DNA of 64,000 nt from Acytostelium subglobosum LB1 (lineage: Eukaryota; Evosea; Eumycetozoa; Acytosteliales; Acytosteliaceae). Below the pieces are notes generated by a model. The model saw only the letters and a program-made list of their open reading frames with translations, had not been told where the DNA came from and made no database searches. This document shows positions 25,301 to 36,491 of the stretch, one piece after another (the stretch's first letter is position 1; the number at the start of each line of letters is the position of its first letter). The DNA is taken from positions 125,854 to 189,853 of the forward strand of contig NW_012236523.1 of the NCBI RefSeq assembly GCF_000787575.1. The letters run 5' to 3'. The translations under genes and the position numbers were made by a program.

Positions 25301-25433
25301 TGATGCGCCCTCCACGCATCACCATCATCATCATGCCGCGGCAACAGCGAATGGCCATACCTCATCGACACTGTCGCAATCCCTTTTTTCCTTTGATCCA
25401 CATGTCCTGGATAGTAGCAGAATAGACCAATAA
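22329..25433 (+). CDS. Fibronectin type III / coiled-coil protein with poly-Gln and poly-Asn tracts
   Basis: Exons 22329-23265 and 23344-25433 (1008 residues). The N-terminus is Gln-rich. It is followed by a coiled coil (FNELMAQANDIQQRVNRLNE onward) and an Asn/Ser tract. Exon 2 opens with a fibronectin III-like domain: EVQVQLRWSCSSNVQEFCLE, then YTTPGLDSGNYSFKVRATNR and FGVGPYSLEFTY, a standard FN3 end. A Lys/Glu-rich helix and a Leu-heptad helical stretch (KNLHDHQARLSQQCGEALAA) follow. The last about 380 residues are low complexity (Gln, Pro, Ser, His). There is no signal peptide, so a cytosolic scaffold or cytoskeletal role is more likely than an extracellular one. No specific family was recognised. 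It is convergent with MIC60 across 126 bp. Confidence 0.85.
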
Positions 25434-25559
25434 CACAGTCGACCTCTAGGTTGCATCATCCACTCCATTCATCCCTTTGTTGTTATCGATTAACCTGTTT
25501 TTAATACTCTATCTATCAATCCTCTCTTGATCCATCTCTCTTGATACATCACTGTCTAT

Positions 25560-27711
25560 CTATTTGCTTGAAGATGATCCCTTGATCTCTGTAGACACCT
25601 GCTTGAGCTTCACCTCCAACAACTTGACCATGTCCTCGACGGCAACACGATTCCTGGCAGTGGCTATCCACTCGTGGGTCAACTCCTCGATTTGTGGGTT
25701 TCTCTTGGCGATCGACTCCATCTCCTTGACAGCGCTGGTCAGGTTGCCCTGCTTGAGGAACTCCTCAGCACGAGCCAGTGTGGAGCCAGTGTCTGTGCCC
25801 TTGACCATGCCCTTCTCAGGCAGAATAAGCTTGGAGGCCACCATTGACAAGGCTCTGCCAATGATCGATGTGTCGTCGGGCAGAAGATCAATCTCGCGCA
25901 CCTTTGGTGAAATTTGATGGAACTGCTCCTTCAACTGATGCAGACTGGCGACACCCTTGTTTTGGATGTCGGCGGGGAAGTTGCGAAGCAGTGAATTGAG
26001 CAGGTCGTCAGACTTGGCTAGCTCCTTGAGCGTGGCATATTGCTGGACAAAGGGTGTTGGTACAACCTTGTTCATGACCTTCTTGAGCTCGACCAATGTG
26101 AGTGTCATTGTGCTGACCAACTTCTTCTCAAGCTCGCCACTCTGAATCGCCTTTTGCTGGCTGGTGAATATCTGTGTGAGGTTGTCGCGCTGTCTCTGAA
26201 CACTAGCCACCATTGTCTGGTAGTTCTGGTCCAGATTGTCCTTGAACGTGGTCTCCATCTCTTGCAACTTCTTCAGCGTGTCATCGGTCAACTCGCGCAG
26301 ATTATTCTCCACCTTGTCCTCATACAGCTTTCTCAGCTTCTGCTCAGTCATCTGAGCGAATGATTCCTCGCTGTTCTTCAACAATTCAATCTCATCCTTT
26401 AGCTTTATCTGTTTGTTGTCGTCATCGTTAGCATGTTGTCAATCAATCAATCATCGACCAACCTTGTGTAATACGTACATTCTCTTGTAACAACATCTTG
26501 ATCTGATTGATGTACTGTTGCTCCAATAACTTGAGTGCGGCCTCAGTCGCATCGTTTGATGCCACTGATGACAATGCTGATGCAGTTGCCGCCGCTGTTG
26601 TTGCAGCTGCTGCCACTGCTGCCTCGGCAGTCTCTATTGGGATGGTTGTTATGGTATTGGATGACTCGGATGATGATGTGTCAATGTTGACAGGTGTCTC
26701 CACAACGGATACCACCTCCTCTGAGTGCACAGGAGTCTTAAGGACCTCAGCTGCTGAGTTGGCAGTAGACTCTATCCTTTCTGGATGAGTGACATTCTTA
26801 ACAGCCTCACCAATTGCACTCTCGATAGTGGCCAGCTTATCATCAATGCGATGAACAATGACGTCGGCAGTGGTCACTGCATCAGATACTGGATCATGTG
26901 CAGAGGCGATTGTGGTGGTAGTGGCAGCGGGGGTGGAGGATGAATCCGACACATGAGTGTGCGCCACCTCTAAGCCTGGCAATGAGGTTGTAGTTGGTTG
27001 AATGAGAACAGACTCCTGGCCTCGGCATTCAATCTGATGCTCATCAGTGACAATGTCATCAGAGTATTTCTTCTTTGTATCCAATGTCTGTTGCTTCTTC
27101 TCTGTCGATGATTCAGTTGTTGTTGTTGGATGTTGTGTGGACTCCACAGCTGCTGCCACTGCTGTAGTAGCTGCAGCAATAACTGGTGCAACAATTGATT
27201 TGATTGGTTTCTCAATGGCTTGCTCTGTTGTTGTTGTTGATGATGGTGATGATGATGATGATCCACTTTCTCTTAACATTGAGTGCATCTCTTTGTACTT
27301 GTCCATGGCCTCTTTGGGCACTGATGGCAGGGCGCCTGAGAACATAAAGTCCTCATTCTTTAGGTATTCAAAGTATACGTATGCTCCACCTCCTACAATC
27401 GCAGCAGCTGTAGTCAATAGCAAATATCTCTTAAAGTTGCCTGTTGACGATGTATTGTTATTGTTGTCGTTGTTTGATTGATTCTGCTGTTGTTGCTGCT
27501 GTTGACCACCCGATGTACCTTTGTTCGGGCCAGGTGTTGGTGTGATGGTTGCATAATGTTGGATCACACCCGATCCCGATGCAACTGATCGGTTCAACAG
27601 TGATGGTGTCGCAACCTTTAAACAAGTCAGTCAGTCATTCTTGTCAGTCATTCATTCTATGTTGATCCTTCCTACCTTTGATATAAACCTCTTGGTACCG
27701 TTCAACAACAT
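25560..27711 (-). CDS. mic60: MICOS subunit MIC60 (mitofilin)
   Basis: Three exons, 27711-27676, 27615-26479 and 26408-25560 (673 residues). The 12-codon first exon (MLLNGTKRFISK) plus the next about 20 residues forms a basic, Arg/Lys- and Ser-containing mitochondrial presequence. One membrane helix follows (YLLLTTAAAIVGGGAYVYFEY). A long Thr/Ser/Ala-rich spacer leads to a coiled coil (LKKLQEMETTFKDNLDQNYQ). The C-terminal mitofilin domain shows SIIGRALSMVASKLILPEKG, then AEEFLKQGNLTSAVKEMESI and IEELTHEWIATARNRVAVED, the conserved crista-junction end. Topology and order match MIC60, which anchors crista junctions in the inner membrane. The first exon is too short to be seen without splicing. 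It is divergent from the PHD-SET gene. Confidence 0.92.
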
Positions 27712-28719
27712 CCTTCTTCCTCTATGTGAACAAGTAAGTAATTAATAATAATGATTGTTGATTGATTGATGTGCAACAGGGAAATGATGTGTGATTTAGG
27801 TGTTTGTTGCGCAGATGATGTTCAACCTGGTGCACAAACCCCACACCATTCATTCATTCAATCATCTCACTATTCACTCATTCACGCAACACTTTGGTTC
27901 AAGATTGAAAGAGCTAACAACCGAGATACAACAGTTACTAGTAATCTCTAAGTGCCTCTAATACCGACAGCATCAAAAACATTGCGATTGTATCGTGTAT
28001 CTCATTCATTAAATCAACAGATGCTGATCATGATGATTATTATTATGGACAGCGATATGACCTATAACATGTGACAGAGATAAGAATAATATGTGTTGCA
28101 ACCTATATCAAAGGACTGTCTTATTATTGTTTGTTTGTTGTGTCGAGTGACATAGAGAGACAAAGAGATAAACATCTTCAGTTGATTGAGCAAAGTTTCA
28201 AAATAGAAAATTGATGTTTTTTTTATGTTTGTTGGTTGTGGTGAAAAACAACAAAGTTGAAGAACACCAACAACAACAAACCATGTTGTGGCGGGCAACA
28301 AGGTTAACTGGTGGCAAAGGGGTGTGTGAGTGAGCATGAGCATGTGAGCAACAACATGGTTTGGGTTGTGTTCAGCAATAAAGGGTCTCTCTCTCTCTCT
28401 TTCTCTTTCTCTCACTCGACAAACAATCAAACTAAAGGGGCTCACACACACTTATAAACCTCATTGTTCTCTATCTCTAACTCCATTCAAACACATACAC
28501 ATACACAAAGATAGCTAAAGACAACTAAAATCATTTTTACACAAAGACAAGAGTTTAATGCATTGATAACGAAGCATAGATAGCAACATACAGTGAATGA
28601 GGAGAATACTACAATACATCACATAGATTGAGAGATTGATACATACATAAAGTTATACATAGATACATACACATAATACATCATACATACACATATACAT
28701 ATATATACATAGATACATA
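27712..28719. promoter_or_regulatory. Divergent promoter region, 1.0 kb (MIC60 / PHD-SET)
   Basis: It contains TGATTGATTGATG near the MIC60 start, a run of CA/CT simple sequence, a (CT)n tract at 28385-28412, and an AT-rich ACATAC-repeat leader before 28720. A 129-codon minus-strand frame crosses the CT tract (Arg-Glu repeats) and is judged spurious. No regulatory motif was recognised. Confidence 0.5.
28385..28412. repeat. (CT)n microsatellite
   Basis: CTCTCTCTCTCTTTCTCTTTCTCTC, interrupted twice by TTT. It produces an artefactual Arg-Glu peptide on the minus strand. Confidence 0.9.
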
Positions 28720-31700
28720 ATGAGCACGACAGAAGAGAATAAGAGGAGTGGAAGAAAGTCCATTGCTCGAAGGGCTCTACCAAAGAATATATTGGAACAA
28801 TCGCCGCCAATCACGTCGGAGGCATCAGCTCTGTTTAAGTCGATAAACTTTGGCAGTCTGTTTGGTGCACAACCCAACCTGATCAAGCTTGAAACGACAT
28901 CGCCAAACGTGCCCGCCGCCACCATCTCCATATCACCATCGACCCCTACAGCTACGACGATGCCAAACGCCTCATCATCAACCAACACATCATTCTCATC
29001 ATCAATATCATCAACGTCATCATTATCATCTTCATCAGTGTCGTCGTCTTCGTCTTTGTCATCATCAATACAATCACCTAGTCCTCAATCAGCCAAGGAC
29101 ACTTCATCATCAAGTACATCCACAGCAGCCACGTCTGCATCCGCATCGAGCATACCTACATCATCATCATCAACTACAACGACAAGTACGACGACGACGT
29201 CACAATCATCACCTTCATTGAGCAATGCATCACTACTGCCTTTAGCCTCAACGACGACAACATCCACACAGAGCAAGACACATTCGTTGCCTCCCTCAAT
29301 GAGCACAACGCCAAGCCAACAGGGAATCAACCATACCAACAAGGATCTGCCCAAGCTGCTCCTTGAGACCGACCTGATGCTGTCGTCGAAACACTCATCC
29401 ATTGCAACGCCCTCACCCTCCACACCCTCCTCCCACCACGCCAGCATACCTACCACGCCCGTTGTAGCATCGGCGTCACACATCGACATCACAATCAAAC
29501 ACGAAGCGAACAAGGACCTGAAGCCTCTAAGTGAGTCCTCAGACAACAATAACAAGCAATCATCATCATCAAAGACACCATCAACGACAACGACTACAAC
29601 AACCTCATCGACATCGACAACATCAACAACACCACTTTCATCATCAAAGAAATCAAAGAATAAGGGAAAGGCCAAGCAGGAGAAGGACGACGCTTCAGCC
29701 TCAAACGACGAGAACAACAACGAATCGATTATTAGATGTATATGCAACAACAACATCGACCAGGGACTGATGATCCAGTGCGAGAAGTGTGATGTTTGGC
29801 AGCACAGCATATGCTTTGGCATCAAGCAGCAGCAGGCCGTGCCCAAGCACTACTACTGCGAGCTGTGCGTGCCGCGCGCGATGAACTGTGTGTGCGGCAA
29901 GGAGACGGCCAGCGGCAAGATCACCGAGTGCATCATGTGCAAGAAGTGGTCGCACAACTCCTGCAACAGCAGGATGGCCGACCCCTTTGAGTGCCAGAGC
30001 TGTGAGAAGCTGGACAACCTGGAGGCCAGCATGGACACCGAGGACAAGGACGCCGCGGGCGCGCCCAGCAGCAGTAGTGCCAGCACCTCCAAGGCGCGCA
30101 AGCGTAAGCCGGCCGGCTTTGGCAGCAGGAGAAAGAAGTCCACTTCGAAGAAGGCCACCAAGGACAAGTCGACAACAGATAATAATAAGGATGCAGCGAC
30201 GTCGCCCAAGGATGCCGACGCGGACCACAGTGGCAACAACACGCCCATGCTCGTCGATTCCGACTCGTCGTCGCCCTACCTCAAGGAGCTGGACCTCAAG
30301 GAGCTCAAGAAGAACTTCACCTTCATCGAGGACATCCTGCCCATTGATGAACTGCGCGAGTCATTCAACAAGATCAAGTACCCCGTCGTGCCCAGCGAGG
30401 ACTACATCAACTCATTCGATCTATTCTCCTTTGTCGAGCCACTAGTCGTTCGAAACAACTTCACCGTATGTCATCATCAGACTTTGGTCACATGATCTCA
30501 CTCATACTCACTCAATCACTCTACTCCAATCAATCACACAGGATGACCACTGCCTACGCACTCAACTCAATACCAATGGAGGTAACAGACAACAAAAGAA
30601 ATGTATACACAATCTGAGCGTCCAGGACAACTTGATGTTCCAGAAGTACTGCTGGATGTTTGGCGACTCACCTCTAAAGTATAGAGACACGATGAAGAAG
30701 GCGATGGCACTGCTGCTACAGCAGTCTGTTGACAAGATAGTTGATTACATGACAGAATTTGCCCAAGAGGTGCTCCGAATGAGTGAGGGCATGGCCAAGG
30801 AGGAGTGCAGCAGCACGAGCAGCGGCAACAACAACAACAGCAATCACCTCAATAATAATAACAACAACAACCACAACCACGCCACCCAATGGAAGCAGAT
30901 CAACGAGAACCAGCACGCCAGCGGCATCAACGGCAGCACCTATCGCGTGGACGACCATGTCCAACCATTTTTCAGTACAACCTTTGAGATCAAAGCAGAG
31001 CAGAGCGGCACGTCACCGATGACGTTCCTGTCGCCCTCGCTCAAGACCATCAACTCCCCCGACAACCGCCTCAAGTCACCTCAGCAGCAACAACAGCAGA
31101 AGGACATCCCGCGAATACTGGCCTCCAACGATGTCGATGCCGGGCAGCTGCTGGGCGAGTACCTAGGCGTCCTGACAGACGCGGCCGACGTGCAGAACGA
31201 ATGTGCCGACACAAACTCCTTCTTCCTCAGCCCTTTGTCCCCATACATCCTATTTTTCCCTCATCCCAAGAACGCCGCCAGCAACTTCTGTTTGGACGCG
31301 CGCAACAATGGCTCAACACTCCGCTACGCGCGTCGCTCTTGCGCACCCAACTCTAGTGTCCAGTTTACCATGAACAGCAGTGGCGGAGGCTTGCGAGCCG
31401 CCATCTTTTCCCGCAACCCAATCCCATCGCAAGCTGAAGTCACCATCCCAATTGAAGTACCTTACCGCGCGCTAAAGTATCCGATCGCATGTGCATGCGG
31501 CACACCCACCTGCCTGGTGCAGATGTGGTTCAACGACCGAGCGTTGGCAGCCATCCGCGTGCTTGAGGCACTGGGCGTGCCAGTGGACGAGAAGACCAAG
31601 CGACGCGAGCTAGAACGAAAGGAGTTGGAGAACAGCTTCACAATTCCATTGTCCTCGTCCAAGAAGAGGCGTGGCTATTCCGACTCCGGCGACACCAAGA

Positions 31701-33166
31701 TCAAGTACGAGGAGATGGACACCTCACCCAGCAAACGAGGCGCCGCATTCGAGGAGGACGGTGCTTTGTCAGCGACGCCCACCAAGATCCCAGGAAAGAA
31801 GGCTTGGCTGAAAGAGTACAAGCAGCGAGAGCAACCTCCCTCGCGATCTCAGATGACGCCACTCAAGTTGAACTCAAACCCAGCGCCAGCCACACCCAGC
31901 AACAGCAGTGGCAGCGGCAGCACCTCTGCAAGTCCAGGATCAGACTCAAAAAAGCCGCTGTCACCTGTCCTCAGCAAGGTCAGCGAGAGCGAGGAGGAGG
32001 AAGGCCTGATACCCGATCACACAGCAGAGTACAGCAGCAACACGAAGCAAGGTGGCATGCGCGACAGTGGCGGCTACTACCACAACGATCACCGTGACCG
32101 CGACCGTGACAGACGTGACAGAGAGAGAGACAGAGACAACAGAGACAACAGGGACAGAATGCAGAACAGTCCGCACCTGTTTGACCGAGACTCCCGAGAC
32201 GACCAGTTCAAGAATGGTCTTTCGCGCTCGGCCACCTTCACCCCATCCTCTCCGACCCAGTCACCGCTGATGCGCAGTAACTTGTCATCATCGATGAGCA
32301 ACTTTAGAGAGCACATTGACCAGTCCTACCGCCTGAGTCGCGAGAGGGGCGAGAGCCGAGACGCCCCGGGTCAGCAGCAGCAAGACCGTGAACGTGAATG
32401 GGAGCGGGACAGACGTGACCCAGCAGCAGGCAAGCCAGAGTTCATCCGTGATCGTATGGAGCGCGAGAGAAACGACCGGGAACGCGAGTTCAGAGAGCGT
32501 GGAAACTGGAGCCAATACGAGCGAGAGTCATTCGACCGCAATAGATTCAATCAACGCTTCCGTGGTGACAGGTCGCCGCCACCCGAACATTGGGACGCCC
32601 CACAGCCACCAGGAGCTGGCGGTGCATTCAGGAAGAACACTGGATGGGATCGTGCACGCGGAGAGCATCCTTACGAACGCCAACACTATCGTGGCGGCGG
32701 CGGTGGCCAAGGCACCGGCCCTGTCTTTGACCAAAGAGGAGGAGGTGATCGCACCGGATGGGACAGAAGACCACAAGGAGGCCAGGGCTATCCGAGAAAT
32801 GGATTCTCTCCCCCATTGTCACATGGCTACGAGATGGAGGGCCATCCATACGATCGCAACACACCCAAGTCACCACCACTTTCCGAAGGCAAGTCATCAT
32901 CTGGTCGCGGTAGCGGCAAAGGCGGTCCACCCCTACCCAAGTCCTCACTCTATGTACAACAGTCTCCCAACTCACCTCCCAACCATTTCAATGGGCAGCC
33001 TCCACCAGGCGACAACCCCGACGAGATGGAGTGGAGTCGAAGTGGAAGTAGTCGATCATCATATGTTGTAAGTGTGCCATTCATCCATCAAATGACTCGG
33101 TCAGTCATGTATGTTCAACTCTTCTAACATTCATCTCATTCATCCATTCATTAGGAACGAAGATAA
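28720..33166 (+). CDS. Tandem PHD finger - SET domain protein (Set3/KMT2E-like)
   Basis: Three exons, 28720-30465, 30542-33067 and 33155-33166; the last adds only Glu-Arg-Arg and the stop (1427 residues). After a Ser/Thr-rich start come two adjacent PHD-type zinc fingers. The first is at about 340-387 (CICNNN...CEKCDVWQHSICFG...YYCELC). The second is at about 390-430 (CVCGKETASGKITECIMCKKWSHNSC...CQSC). The SET domain (about 770-935) has LLGEYLGVL, FCLDARNNGS and RYARRSCAPNSSVQF. The usual Asn-His-Ser catalytic motif reads Arg-Arg-Ser, and the terminal Tyr motif is not evident. KMT2E and yeast Set3 share such losses and act as chromatin readers in deacetylase complexes, so this protein is probably not an active methyltransferase. 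The C-terminus is a long Arg-Asp/Glu-Arg repeat region, then Gly/Pro-rich. Confidence 0.9.
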
Positions 33167-33449
33167 AGGGATCACAGCGCGCTATCATCAGTTGGTCTTA
33201 AGTCTAAATAAACGATTGTACCTTGGTCTAGCTTAGGCCAATCACTTCACAACTCCCCCACACTTACTTACTGCCTTCATCCAATCAATCAAGGCTCTAT
33301 CTCTCACACCATCAATCGCTCACATGATCAATCAATGAACCTGGATGAATGAACAAGAAGAAGTTCAACTACTAGTGTCTGATGATTGTTAAAATATATG
33401 ATATTATGATGTTGACTGACCGACTGATATAAGGACGTCGACGTCTTGT

Positions 33450-33794
33450 TTATTTGGCAGTTGGAGTCTTTCTGATGTAGGAGATGGTCTCCTTGACTGA
33501 GTTGATTCTGTCGGCCTCCTCGTCTGGGATCTCAATGCTAAACTCCTCCTCGACGGCGACCAGAATGTCGGCGCTGTCCAAACTGTCGAGATCGAGCTCT
33601 TTGAATGTGGAGGTTGGGGCGACAGCCTTGCCGGCGCACTTGTCGTACTTGCTGATCACGTCAATCACACGCTCAGACACCTCCTTCTCAGAGAGTCTGT
33701 GGGCGTCCGATGAGTATGAGCGAACGGCAAACACAGATGGTTTGTAGTTGACACGCTGAACAGAGGAGAATGATCTAATGGCTCTTGACAACAT
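33450..33794 (-). CDS. Mitochondrial acyl carrier protein (NDUFAB1-type)
   Basis: Single exon, 114 residues. A presequence (MLSRAIRSFSSVQRVNYKPS, then FAVRSYSS) precedes an ACP fold. The phosphopantetheine attachment site is seen as FKELDLDSLDSADILVAVEE, with the Asp-Ser-Leu core, followed by FSIEIPDEEADRINSVKETI. In mitochondria this carrier holds octanoyl chains for lipoate synthesis and is a structural subunit of complex I that also binds LYR proteins. Length and residues are all as expected. Its 3' end lies 283 bp from the PHD-SET stop. The other side is a divergent promoter with the LRR gene. Confidence 0.97.
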   Translation of the reverse strand: MLSRAIRSFSSVQRVNYKPSVFAVRSYSSDAHRLSEKEVSERVIDVISKYDKCAGKAVAPTSTFKELDLDSLDSADILVAVEEEFSIEIPDEEADRINSVKETISYIRKTPTAK

Positions 33795-34306
33795 TGTTTA
33801 TGTATGTATATGTGTATGTATATGTGTATATTTGTAATGTACTAAGGTTGTTTGATTGAATGATCTATCTGTTCTTTCTTTTTGAATGAATGAATGATAG
33901 AAGTTGATCTGTTTTTGAGGGTAGTCTGCTGCTTCTGTTTGAATGATGCTGCTGGCTTGATCTTGACAATCGAACGTGACGTTGTTGTTTGAGTGATCTT
34001 TGTAGTATTAGTGTAAAGAGTAACAAGTGTGTCTGACAAAAAAGAAGGGACTTTGTCGATGAATGAACTGAGTCAGGAAAGTGTGTGTGAGGCTGGTCCA
34101 CAGACATTGTGATGCAAGAATGATGGTGATGAAAAAATAAAAAAAACAAATTAAATTGATTCTCTTCACCTCACCCACCCCACAACGACAAAGTAAAAGC
34201 GATTGAAGTTGAGTAACGTTCTTCCTCAACTCAACAACCGACCGACAATGACCTAATCGGTCAACCAATATTATCATTATTACAATCTAAATGTAATATA
34301 AATATA
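33795..34306. promoter_or_regulatory. Divergent promoter region (acyl carrier protein / F-box-LRR protein)
   Basis: 512 bp. An ATGTATATGTGT repeat leader is adjacent to the ACP start, with GAATGAATGAATG and TGTTTGATTG repeats beyond. An AT-rich stretch precedes the start at 34307. Several overlapping minus-strand frames of 65-95 codons lack family signals and are not called. Confidence 0.45.
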
Positions 34307-36394
34307 ATGAATAAGAATTATAAGTTTGATCAATGTAGTGACTACATGTTATGGACATCACCTGGAGAGTTCACTCTCAATCTTGAGGCACCTGTAACCA
34401 AGTCATCATCAAACTACAAGTCTGGCCCGTCTAAGTCTTCGTCATCGTCATCGTCAACATCCAAGCCAAAGACAACATCATCAACATCAATATCAACAAC
34501 TACAACGACAACAAATGGTGATCAACAACAATCAAAGAAAAGATATAGGTTTGATGGACCTGCCTTGAGTACAAGCTATCTCGAGACTTTGAAGCGATTC
34601 AGACATGACATGCCAGAGGCCCAGAACAAGAATTACAAACCCGCCTCAGCACCATCTACTTCAAGTCCAACAACATCAACAAAATCAACGACCAAGTCAA
34701 AGAAAGTGTCATTTGTGGAAGAGGAGGTGAAGCCGCAGAAGAAGGACGAAGAGGAAGATAATGTACATAGACTACCAGTGCTGGTTCAGAAGTATATTGT
34801 TCAGATATTGGTGGATGATTGCTTTCTTAATACTAGACTGGTGTCTAAACTTTGGTGCAAGACTGCAATGAATTGGGTCAGTGGCCTATCAATCAATTTC
34901 CAGGGACTGTCGGCAACTTCATCACGAGCACATACATCAGAGACATTTCTAAAGTCACTGGCAACCGATTACAACTCATTGGAATCATTAACATTCATCA
35001 ACAATGATCCAAAGTGTATACTTGGATTGAATCGCTATCAATTCAATCGTTCAATCTATCCATTCATGTCGACGGCCATCTCCAAATGCGCCAATCTCAA
35101 GCGACTATATGTCAAAGGGTATCCCCTGGCCACGCTATCCATGGACAACTCTCAACCAACAACCAAACTTGTTACCAATATCAACAACAACCAACTTATC
35201 GATACAATTTCAAAGCATGCCAATCTTGAGGAGCTGTGTCTGAAGAGTGTGTCATTGGACTCAAGTACAATGCATCATCTCTTGCTGGCATTGGCCGAGA
35301 ACAATCATATAACTACATTGGACCTTGCTGAGGACATACCAGGCGAGTGCCTACAACTGCTCCAACAACTGTTTCGTCAGCACTCTCTGCGTTCACTCAA
35401 ACAGCTCAGACTGTCTAACAACGAGCAGGCCATCCCACTTGCCTGTACCGTTCGCCACATGCTCCAGAGCATGTCGCAATCGCCAGAGCCATACGCATTG
35501 GAGACACTTGACCTGTCCAACAACTCAATAGACGATGCCAGTTGTCTGATTGTGAGCAGCGGCGTGCGGGGTTGCCCCACGCTACGCTCGCTACTCTTGA
35601 CAAATAATCGATTCGGGAACAACCTTGATGGTCTGGACTTAGGTCGCACGATCACATCGCTCACAATGTCCAACAACAAGATCATGCCGTCGGGTATTAA
35701 GTGGATTGGAAAGTACCTGCAGCACAACACCTCTGTGACCTCGCTGGACCTCAGCTACAACAGTCTCGAGTCCAAGGGTGCCAAGAAGTTGGCCAAGTCC
35801 TTGTCCAAAAATCAGGTACTTCGCAAGTTGGACTTGTCCTTCAATCGAATCGAGAGTGATGGTGCAGTCTGTATGTTTGAGGCCATGAGGACCAATGTGA
35901 TAGATGATCTCAACATCCAGGGCAACATGCTCGACAACACATGTGTCAAACCATTATGCTCAGCATTGGATCGATCATCCCCAGCCATTCACAATCTCAA
36001 CCTGTCCTGTAACAGAATAGGACTGATCGGATTCAAATCATTCATCACGCCATTGTCCAAGTACAGCAAGATATCGACACAAGACATGGAGGGTGACTCA
36101 TTCGACAACTTTGATGAGTCCCCAGCAGAGCCCAAAGAAGAGGAAACAAAGAAGACCAAGAGCAAGAAGAATAAGAGCAAGAAGAAGAAGTCGTCCGAGT
36201 CTGAGAGTGAACCACAAGTACCAGAGTCATGTCCTGAGGAGATCCAGGACAAGTCTGTGGTCGCGCCATCACTTCCCAAACTTAGGTTGGATATGACCCA
36301 TAACAGGATCACAATGGATGGAGCCAGGAAACATCTGAGGCCATACAAGGAGCCAAAGATCCAAGTGTACAGCCAAGTCCTACTCGACATATAA
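34307..36394 (+). CDS. F-box-like leucine-rich repeat protein (RNase-inhibitor type LRR)
   Basis: Single exon, 695 residues. The N-terminal about 140 residues are Ser/Thr/Lys-rich. An F-box-like helix set follows (HRLPVLVQKYIVQILVDDCF, then LVSKLWCKTAMNWV). Then at least eight LRRs follow, for example LETLDLSNNSIDDASCLIVS, LRSLLLTNNRFGNNLDGLDL and VTSLDLSYNSLESKGAKKLA, plus LRKLDLSFNRIESDGA. The 28-29-residue period with the Gly/Ala-containing second half is the RNase-inhibitor class. Repeats are interrupted near the end by an acidic/Lys-rich insert (KKTKSKKNKSKKKKSSESES) before one last repeat (LRLDMTHNRITMDGARKHL). It may be an SCF substrate adaptor, but the F-box call is weak. It is convergent with the helical-repeat gene across 97 bp. 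Confidence 0.85.
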   Translation: MNKNYKFDQCSDYMLWTSPGEFTLNLEAPVTKSSSNYKSGPSKSSSSSSSTSKPKTTSSTSISTTTTTTNGDQQQSKKRYRFDGPALSTSYLETLKRFRHDMPEAQNKNYKPASAPSTSSPTTSTKSTTKSKKVSFVEEEVKPQKKDEEEDNVHRLPVLVQKYIVQILVDDCFLNTRLVSKLWCKTAMNWVSGLSINFQGLSATSSRAHTSETFLKSLATDYNSLESLTFINNDPKCILGLNRYQFNRSIYPFMSTAISKCANLKRLYVKGYPLATLSMDNSQPTTKLVTNINNNQLIDTISKHANLEELCLKSVSLDSSTMHHLLLALAENNHITTLDLAEDIPGECLQLLQQLFRQHSLRSLKQLRLSNNEQAIPLACTVRHMLQSMSQSPEPYALETLDLSNNSIDDASCLIVSSGVRGCPTLRSLLLTNNRFGNNLDGLDLGRTITSLTMSNNKIMPSGIKWIGKYLQHNTSVTSLDLSYNSLESKGAKKLAKSLSKNQVLRKLDLSFNRIESDGAVCMFEAMRTNVIDDLNIQGNMLDNTCVKPLCSALDRSSPAIHNLNLSCNRIGLIGFKSFITPLSKYSKISTQDMEGDSFDNFDESPAEPKEEETKKTKSKKNKSKKKKSSESESEPQVPESCPEEIQDKSVVAPSLPKLRLDMTHNRITMDGARKHLRPYKEPKIQVYSQVLLDI

Positions 36395-36491
36395 AGGTCA
36401 TGGATATCCATAATTCAATTTGTTTAATTAAGGTCTCTTGTGTCGCGCGTCTGAGATGTATGATCGATTGATTGATTGATCATTCGTGTGA

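Noticed and set aside
29085-29846. 253-codon minus-strand frame inside the PHD-SET gene
   Set aside because: Val/Asp/Leu-rich shadow of the Ser/Thr-rich coding exon; no family, and the opposite strand is certain.
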